From Malania oleifera (taxonomy: Eukaryota > Streptophyta > Magnoliopsida > Santalales > Ximeniaceae): a DNA stretch of 64,000 bases. The number at the start of each line of letters is the position of its first letter. Positions within the stretch are counted from its first letter, which is position 1. Shown one piece after another: positions 55,872-64,000 of this stretch. The translations under genes and the position numbers were made by a program. Below the pieces are notes generated by a model, which saw nothing but the letters and a program-made list of their open reading frames with translations, searched no databases and was not told the origin of the DNA. The DNA lies in contig NC_080420.1 in the NCBI RefSeq assembly GCF_029873635.1, forward strand, positions 121,218,719 through 121,282,718, read 5' to 3'.

Positions 55872-56391
55872 TGGCACGGGCTAAGCTTGTTCAGGGCATT
55901 ACGCTTGCCTATGACCACTTATCTCGTGTGTTTGGGATGGGTTTCCATCATGTAAATACTAGTGTAGGTTTATTTTCTAGTATTTCTTTCATTGTAAGCC
56001 AAATAAGGCAGTATAACTCCTCGGTCACTTTGATGTTTCCTAGTGCTAGAGTGAGAATGGCCTAGAAAGCTCTTTAGGGGAGGGTGAGTGTTCATCAATC
56101 ATTGTAAAACTCACTAGCAATTGTCAACGTGCTTAGCCTACTTGCCTCCCTCGTTAAGTACAACATGTCAACGGAGGATTTGTTAATGAATTACGTTTGC
56201 TTCAATATTTACTGCTTGGTTGCCACGGCTTTCATAAATTGATTATTATTTCCGCTGCTATCTGATTGAATGTTAATGAAAGTGCTTCGTGGATGAATGT
56301 TGGTAAACAAAAGGCTGGCTAGTTAAGCAAGAGTGCTTTAGCTAGCGCCGCACGGCCCTTCACAACGGTGTGGAAAAGGCGGACCGTGACA
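55872..56391 (+). mobile_element. 5' LTR of the second short gypsy copy
   Basis: 520 bp, TGGCACGGGC to GACCGTGACA. Confidence 0.94.
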
Positions 56392-59300
56392 TTTGGTATC
56401 AGAGCCAAGTCGGTGACACTTGGTGAAAGCCCAAGGTTGAGTTGCTACGTGAATTCGATTGCCTTCATTGTTGGGTTTGGAAAGCTTTGGTAAGTGACCA
56501 TGGCACCAAACAATGCTGAGAGGATCAGCGTGCTGGAAGCACAGGTTGAAGAGTCAACCAACACTATGGCCGCGGAGGTGGCCCAGATGAGAGAACTTGT
56601 TGATGAAGTGAGGGGATCACAAAAACATCAAGCAGGTTTGATAGGCGACATGTCAGAGGACTTTCGCCACACTGTGAAAACTTTGCAAGCCCGGATGGCA
56701 GATCTGGATGCAAAGATGAATGTGATGGTTCTTGCTATGGGGAACTCCAACACTCCGGGAGTTAGCAAAACCAAGGTGCCAGAACCCAGGACGTATGGGG
56801 GTGCCCAAGATGCCAAGGAGTTAGAGAACTTCTTGTTTGATGTGGAGCAGTACTTTCGCGTTGTGAGGATGGCCTCAGAACAGGCAAAGGTGGATACTGC
56901 AACCATGTACTTGGTTGGTGATGCCAAACTGTGGTGGCGTACCAAGTACAGAGAAATTGAAAATGAAAACTGTGTGATTGATAGTTGGGCAGACTTGAGG
57001 AGAGAGCTCAAGGCCCAATTCTTTCCTGAGAACGTTGAGTATAATGCAAGGAGAAAACTGAGAGATCTCAAGCATACGGGTTCAATCAGTGACTATGTGA
57101 AACAATTTTCTGCTTTAATGTTGGATATTCGGGATATGTCGGAGAAGGACAAGTTGTTCTATTTTCTAGAGGGGATGAAACCGTGGGCAAGAACTGAACT
57201 TCATAGGCAAAGGGTTCAAGACTTGTCAACTGCACAAGCGGCTGCAGAATGCTTGACAGACTACGCTGGTGATGAGACCACTTCGTCCAAACGGTTTGGC
57301 GAAGAGGGAAACGGTGGAAAGTCTTTCAAGAATGGCAAACCCAAGAGTGGGGGAGCCGACCCTAATTCATCAACCTCACAGGAAGCTTCGTCGTCTCGAG
57401 GGTTCAACACACCCAATGGAAAGGGGAAGAGTAAAATTGAGTGTTTCTTGTGTCGAGGTCCTCATAGAGTTTTTGAGTGCCCTCACAAAGCATCACTTAA
57501 TGCCTTACAGGCTTCTATTGCAGAACAGGCAGTGGAAGACGATGGGGAAGAGGATGATGCCCCGAGGGTGGGTTCAGTGCGGTTGGTGAACGCATTGGAA
57601 AAGCAGACAAAAACACCGAAAGTTACACGAGCAAGAGGGTTAATGTTTGTGGACTTGAGGATAAATGGGAAGAGTACTCGCGCTATGGTGGATACGGGAG
57701 CTACTCATAATTTTGTTTCACAGTTGGAAGCAGGAAGACTCAACTTATCCTTAGAGAAGGATACAGGACGCGTGAAAGCAGTTAACTCTGTAGCCCAGCC
57801 TACTCTGGGAGTAGCCAAGCAAGTGGTTATAAAGCTTGGATAGTGGGAAGGTCATGCGAATTTCACAGTGGTGCCATTGGATGACTATCCAGTCATTCTA
57901 AGAATGGAGTTCCTAATGGGGACGAGGGCAGTGCTGATGCCTTCGGCTGGTTCCCTGTGTCTGATGGGAGATCACTCGTGCATGGTGCAAGTCGTTGCAA
58001 CGAAAGGAGACGAAGGGAAGTCCCTTTCAGCCATACAACTCAATGAAGGATTGGGTAAGGGTGAGCAGACACGTCTAGCCACGATGGTGGTAGACAAAGA
58101 AGTAGGCCAAGTGCTGGAGCCTACGACCATCCAAGCGGTGTTGGATGAGGATAAGGAGGTGTTGCCGGATAAGCTGCCTCAAATTTGCCTTCACGACGGA
58201 CTGTGGAGCAAGAGATCGAGTTGTTATCAGGAGTGAAACCACCTGCTAAAAGGCCATGTTGGATTGCGCCTAGAGAGATAGTAGAGTTGGAGAAACAGCT
58301 TGATGAAGTGGAAGCGAGATGTGTTCGCCCTTCCAAAACACCGTTGGGAGCATCGGTGTCATTTCAGAGGAAACATGAAGAGCATCTACGGAAGGTGTTC
58401 GACAGGCTGAAGGGAAACAGTCTGAATATGAAGAAGGAGAATTTCTCTTTCGCTCGGCGGAGCAACAAACTCCTTGGTCAAGCCGTTGAACAAGGTCGTA
58501 TCCGGAGGGGTATGGAGAAGGTAAGGATGATTCAAGAACGGAAGATCCCCACGATAGTGAAGGAGTTGCGTTCCTTTCTTGGCCTTACTAGTTACTGCAG
58601 GAAGTTCGTTAAGGGGTATTCGCGGAGAATGACTCCAATGACAGGACTACTGGGAAGGTATTATTGGCCGCACACGCGGGATGATGTGGTTAATTATACC
58701 AAAACTTGTCTCACTTGCCAACAAGACAAGGGGGAGCGGAAGAAGTATGGTACTTTCATGGCCGCACCAAAGTACTGTTCTTCAGAGGGGACGACACAAT
58801 TGTTCCATGTGACTGTTGTGAAACATTGGGGTGTTCCCCAAGTTATTATTTGTGACCAAGATTTAATGTTCACTGACAACTTCTTAACAGGGTTTTTCAG
58901 GATATTCAGGTCACATCTTGACATCTCTTCGAGTTATCATCGACAGACAGACGAACAGATGAAAAGATTCAGAGAGCTACTAGATGAGTACTTGTGCCAT
59001 TGTGTCAACGACAACCAGAAGAATGGCGTGCAACTACTTGATGTGGCTCCATTCTGTGGCAACGCCCAAAGGCGCTCAACAACCAACAAGAGCCCTTTTG
59101 AGCTTGTTACAGGCCAGCTACCGCTGTTACCTCACACAGTGGGCGAGCCGTACAGACGAAAGAGTCCCAGGGCGTACATCTTCACCAGTGAAGGGAGAAA
59201 GAATGCAGAGTTTGCCCAAGCCTATCTGGAGAAAGCCTCTAAGCAGATGATGAAGTGGGCAGATCAGGAGAGGAGACCGCAATTTCATGTCAACCGCTTC

Positions 59301-59585
59301 AAGCCATTCAACGCCAACACTAAAGGCCTAAGCAGAAGTCAGTCAAACAGCGCAGATTTGAAGACAGTGCCACCTGACAGACATGATGTTGAAGAGATCC
59401 TTGCAGACAGAAAGTTCATATCCTCAAGGAAGAAGCGGCAGAAGTTCCTAGTGGAGTGGAAATGCCTTAATGACAAAGAAATCAGCTGGATTTCTGCGGA
59501 AGATATTCAACTGTTCGTGGACAAATTTGAAGTGTACCTATCGCCAAAAGTCTACGAGGACGTCGACCGCATAAGTGGGGGAGAA

Positions 59586-60105
59586 TGTCACGGGCTAAGC
59601 TTGTTCAGGGCATTACGCTTGCCTATGACCGCTTATCTCGTGTGTTTGGAATGGGTTTCCATCATGTAAATACTAGTGTAGGTTTATTTTCTAGTATTTC
59701 TTTCATTGTAAGCCAAATAAGGCAGTATGACTCCTCGGTCACTTTGATGTTTCCTAGTGCTAGAGTGAGAATGGCCTAGAAAGCTCTTTAGGGGAGGGTG
59801 AGTGTTCATCAATCATTGTAAAACTCACTAGCAATTGTCAACGTGCTTAGCCTACTTGCCTCCCTCGCTAAGTACAACATGTCAACGTAGGATTTGTTAA
59901 TGAATTACGTTTGCTTCAATATTTACTGCTTGGTTGCCACGGCTTTCATGAATTGATTATTATTTCCGCTGCTATCTGATTGAATGTTAATGAAAGTGCT
60001 TCGTGGATGAATGTTGGTAAACAAAAGGCTGGCTAGTTAAGCAAGAGTGCTTTAGCTAGCGCCGCACGGCCCTTCACAACGGTGTGGAAAAGGCGGACCG
60101 TGACA
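59586..60105 (+). mobile_element. 3' LTR of the second short gypsy copy
   Basis: 520 bp, TGTCACGGGC to GACCGTGACA. Confidence 0.95.
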
Positions 60106-61330
60106 CTGCCACGTCAGCAGCTAGTTGACGGCGTCAATAACGGCGTTAAGTAACGTCATCGGTAACGGCGTCAGAATATTCCGTTAAGTGGGAGTATATT
60201 TCGTTAAGTTTAGCGGAAAGTTGACTGATTTTGACCATAAAGTTTGACTAGCTTTTCAGAGTCATTTCAAGTCCGTTTTTCGAACGACTTGAACCATTTT
60301 GAAGGTTTTCGGCCGTTCCGGATCCAACCGTGCTATCCGTTTGAGCTGATTCCATCTCTAAATTGACAAATCGAGATGTCGAATGAAAAGAGCTTAAAGA
60401 TCAAGATGTTTAACGGCACCAACTTCGGTTTTTGAAAGATGCAAATTAAGGACTACTTGTTTGGTAAGGAGTGCACTTACCATTGAAAGGAAAGTCAGAT
60501 TCCATGAAGGAGGACGAGTAGGAGTTGCTTGATCGAAAAGCTCTCAAAGGTATCAAGATGACGCTAGCAAAGTCAATTGCCTTCAATATCAAACATATGA
60601 CAACCACCAAGTCTCTTATGGATGCGCTCTCCAACATGTATGAGCAGCTATCAGCCACCAATAAGGTACACTTAATGAATAAGTCATTTACCATGAACAT
60701 GTACGCAGGTGAAAGTTTTAGTAGACATCTAAATAATTTCAACGAACTGTCGGATCAACTCGCTTCAGTTGAAATCAAGTTTGACAGTGAGATCTGTGTC
60801 TTAATGATTCTTAGTCAGTTGCATGAGAGTTTGAAAGGTGTTGTTATTGCGATTAATAGTTCCGTAGGAAAATCAAAAGTGGACTTTGATGAAGTCACAA
60901 GTATGATTTTGATGGAAGAGATCAGGATGCAGTCAAACAGTGTTTCCACCTCAAGTTCAGTCTTAAATGTGGAAAGCCGAGAGAGAGATTCTTGGAAAGG
61001 AAGCGGGCATGGACGATCAAACAATCACGGCAGATCTAGGTCTAGGCAATCCAAATTCAGAAATCTCAGAGGTTCTTAGGGCACAAAGAACATTGAGTGT
61101 TGAAATTGTGGGTAATTCGGTCATTTCAGAAACCAGTGCAAAGGTCCAAAAAAGGAATATGAGGCAAAGACAAAAGCAAATGTTGTTTCAGAAAAAGGTG
61201 ATATGTTGATATGCTCTTTGGAGAGTAAGAAGGAGTCTTGAGTCTTAGACTCTAGAGCCTCATTTCATGTCACTTGCAGTAAAATTGCCTAGAGGAGTAT
61301 ATACCAGGTGACTTCGGTAAGGTATAGGCA

Positions 61331-61620
61331 ATGATCAACCTTGCAACATAAACGGCAACAAACATTGCTTAATTATTTTAAATAAAGTTTAAATTTTCAC
61401 TTTATAACATGGTTGTACTAACTTAGTTAATGTGATCTCTCATCCAGTTCTTATGATATTTACAACTTGAGGTAGTAACGGAATAGATTGAAATATTAAA
61501 CTTCTTTTAATCTTATTAATTCATTCTTCCTTTATTTGTTTCATTATTTGGTTAGTAACAATGGTTGCCTTTGATTTCCCATTTCTTTATTTTTGCAGTT
61601 CATTACAAGGATTAAAAAAA
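61331..61620. other. AT-rich spacer between copia fragment and hAT gene
   Basis: Nothing recognisable. It may include non-coding hAT sequence. Confidence 0.5.
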
Positions 61621-63425
61621 ATGTCTCAGTCAATAGTGAATGCAATTGGTCAAAATGATGAAATGAGTGAAGAAGAAATTTAGTTGTCAGATTTATCAAA
61701 CGTAGAACCCACAAATGAAACAACCCCACAAATTAAAAGAGCTAGAAAAAATAAACATTTAATATTTCGATAGGTTTTGAGTTGATTGAAAGTGGAGGTA
61801 AGCAATATGCTCAATGTAAGTATTGTCTTTAGAAATATCTCTACCACAGTAAGAACTTTTGGAACCTCAAACTTACATTGCCAAATGAAAAAAAAAAAAA
61901 TGCATGGGTGAGAAAAACAATGATTTGAAACAAATGCTAATGAGTCAAAGTGATGGGCAATTGTCTTTACATGCAATAAAACTTGATCAAATTGTATAGC
62001 TTAGGAAGTTGATAATGGCAATTGTGAGACGTAATTTGCCCTTTTCTTTTGTTGAGTATGAAGGAATTCATGAATGAGCTTTAGAATTAAATATAGAGAC
62101 AAAATTTGTGACAAGAATTACTGTGCAAAAGCTGATGTTAGTTTTTTCCAAGAAAAAGGGTATATCCATGAACTTCTATTGAATAATTCTAGTAGAATTT
62201 CTCTAATTTTAAACTTATGGACTTCATTAAACACAGATGGTTATTTATGTTTAACTACATACTTTGTAGATAAAAATTGAAAGTTTCAAAAGAAAGTGTT
62301 GAGTTTTTCAAACATACCACCTCCACACACTGGTCTAATCTTAGTAACAAGGTGATGGACTTATTGGTGAATTAGGGTATAGACAAAAAGATATTTTTCA
62401 TAACATTAGACAACGATATATCCAATGACTACTTCGTAGAGTTTTTGAAGTCTCATCTTGCATTGGAAAATGCTTTGGTAGGAGAGGGAAAGTTTATTTC
62501 ATGTTCGTCGCTACACTCACATATTAAATCTCATTATCTAAGATGACATAAAATTATTTCATTTGCTGACAAAATACAAGATTATGTCAAATATGTGAAG
62601 CATTCCCAACATTAGAAGTTTATATTTTATGAATGTTGTGAAAAGGTGAGAGTACCACATGTGAATGGTTGCCAAGATTGTCATACTAGATGGAATTCTA
62701 CTTATATGATGCTTGAAAGTGTTTTGTACTATATAGATGATATTTGCCAATTCAAGTTTTTGAAGTTTTTTCCCAAATGATCATAAATGGAAGGAAATTG
62801 AGAAAATTGTTGGTTTCTTGAAGGTTTTCTATGATACAACTAATTTTTTTTTTTGGGACATCTTATCTTACTGCAAATTTGTGCGTTCAAGGAGTATGGA
62901 AGGTACGAATAACTTTACTTAATGTGACATTGGGTAATGATGTCTTTTAAAGGGATTTGGCTAGTAAAATGCAAGAGAAATTTAATAAATATTGGTTAGA
63001 TTATAGTAAAATTTTGGCAATGGCAATAATTATGAATCTTCGTTTCAAGATGCAATTTGTATATTATTGTTTAAAAGAAGTGCAACCAATATCTTGGAAA
63101 GAGTGAGTAAACAACATCAAGCATGAGATGCAATCTCTTTTTTTGAATGTATGAAACACCATTCCCCTTCAACTTCTAAGAAAATTTCTTCCTTTGAAAC
63201 AACTATTAGTCATGATCTTGGTCATATGACTCCTATTAAAACATGTGTTTATATGATACTAAAAGTAAGACATTTTTTAAATGCAAGTTTTGTTTTACTT
63301 TTATTATATATCTGTAAACTTTTTTTATTTCTATTATTATATACTTCTTTTTAGGATTTTAAATCTTTTGTTAATGAAGAAAAATAAACTCCAATATCAT
63401 AATTAGAAATGTTTTTTAAATAGCG
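61621..63425 (+). pseudogene. hAT transposase pseudogene (RICESLEEPER-like)
   Basis: hAT transposases cut and paste DNA with 8-bp target duplications. The scattered matches stay in order on one strand. There is an ATG at 61621 and a decayed BED zinc finger (GGKQYAQCKYC in one frame, then FGTSNLHCQM in another, 61790-61890). RRNLPFSFVEYEGIHE follows (about 62025-62075), then SRISLILNLWTSLNTDGYLC and LTTYFVDKN (62190-62280), PPPHTGLIL, a HILNLI motif near 62520, and DHKWKEIEKIVGFLKVFYDTT (about 62780-62840). DFKSFVNEEK lies at 63355. There are many stops and frame changes, starting with TAG at 61681. The C-terminal dimerisation domain after about 63425 is not seen. Terminal inverted repeats were not found. 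Long dead. Confidence 0.88.
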
Positions 63426-64000
63426 GATGGTAGATTGTGATAAAGAATTATTATGAAGTGAACTTATTATGCTTGTGACTAATCAAAATATATCACAGAA
63501 TTATAAATATATATTTCTAGAATGCTTTTACGTTCAAAACCGAACATTCATATATATCCAATGGCCTAGAAATTAAATAATAAAAAGAAATCCAGGTAAA
63601 AAATAATCCCCCACCAACTCCTCCACAGTATATCAATTTATATCATTCTTAGTTATTAGTTAATCTCCCTCTTTTCACAAGCACACATTCTTTTTTGAAT
63701 GTGTAGGATGTACCATATGAATGGTTGTACTATATATTGGAGATATTTAGGGCTTCAAATGAATCAAACTACTTATGAGTAATTCAAAAGTTTAATTTGA
63801 TAAGAACTTGTTTAAACTCATTTATTATATAAATAAGTGATTTTCAAACTTAATTTTGCAACTCATTTAATCAACGAGCCGAGTTTGAACTTGAATGGTC
63901 TTGGGTCACTATGACTCGTGAACAACTTGATTATAGTCGACTTGTAGGTAAGGATTGTTTGTGCATCATTGGGCTCATTTAATAAGTATAAGTTAGAATC
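63426..64000. other. AT-rich DNA at the right edge
   Basis: No gene recognised. Confidence 0.6.

Larger units (their letters stand above)
55872..60105 (+). mobile_element. Short chromovirus-type gypsy element, second copy
   Basis: The element is 4234 bp, with LTRs at 55872-56391 and 59586-60105, a primer site TGGTATCAGAGCC (56394-56406) and a purine tract AGTGGGGGAGAA (59574-59585). It has the same parts in the same order as the copy at 21138-25371: gag, zinc knuckle, protease, integrase and chromodomain, with no reverse transcriptase core seen. Its two LTRs differ at about seven positions by eye (about 1.4 percent), so it is younger than the 21-kb copy. It is nearly whole for its type, with few breaks. 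A clear target duplication is not seen (CACTA left, CTGCC right). It is inserted in a copia leader. Confidence 0.93.
55162..61330 (+). mobile_element. Partial Ty1/copia element with nested gypsy element
   Basis: A 5' LTR (about 55162-55626, ending CCTAACA) is followed by a tRNA-Met-type primer site (GTGGCATCAGAG, 55629-55640). The leader (55641-55871 and 60106-60375) is interrupted by the gypsy element at 55872-60105. Gag starts near 60376, with a UBN2-type region, a zinc-knuckle region and the protease motif (DSRASFHVT-like, about 61240-61270). Nothing recognisable as integrase or reverse transcriptase follows, and there is no 3' LTR. It is broken, with several breaks plus the insertion. Confidence 0.82.

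Overview
This window is plant nuclear DNA, most likely from a eudicot. The evidence is a plant-type SAR1 GTPase gene with introns, plant U1 snRNA genes with the plant upstream sequence element (USE) and TATA arrangement, tRNA-derived SINEs, and nested Ty3/gypsy and Ty1/copia retrotransposons in an AT-rich background. I cannot name the species.

Layout. 1-7.5 kb is repeats: a minisatellite split by a solo LTR, a pentatricopeptide (PPR) gene fragment, and a Tat-like gypsy fragment with a second solo LTR inside it. 7.5-32 kb is a cluster of U1 snRNA genes and pseudogenes at about 8.6, 19.8, 25.5, 27.2, 28.6 and 30.8 kb, with a fragment at 40.6 kb. These sit in repeated AT-rich units broken up by two chromovirus-type gypsy elements (10.4-19.7 and 21.1-25.4 kb), a CACTA end, a SINE and a gypsy integrase fragment. 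33.5-33.7 kb looks like an orphan promoter with a first exon. 36-46 kb holds three tandem copies of a small unrecognised protein gene; two are followed by an identical tRNA-Ala(AGC) gene on the minus strand and the third keeps only a scrap of it. A third minus-strand LTR lies between copies one and two. 46.7-47.3 kb is a SINE cluster. 47.9-53.1 kb is an intact three-exon SAR1 gene on the minus strand. 54-61.3 kb is a possible 5' exon, LTR debris, a SINE, and a partial copia element with a second gypsy element nested in it. 61.6-63.4 kb is a decayed hAT transposase gene.

The convincing functional genes are SAR1 (COPII vesicle budding), the two tRNA-Ala genes, at least one U1 snRNA gene (spliceosome), and probably the three small-protein genes. 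The history appears to be repeated segmental duplication, because the U1 units and the small-gene units share flanking sequence. The best candidates for something undescribed are the U1 gene/pseudogene array, the small protein family carrying a QTPKNEA motif, and the short gypsy lineage that has no recognisable reverse transcriptase yet is present twice with intact ends.
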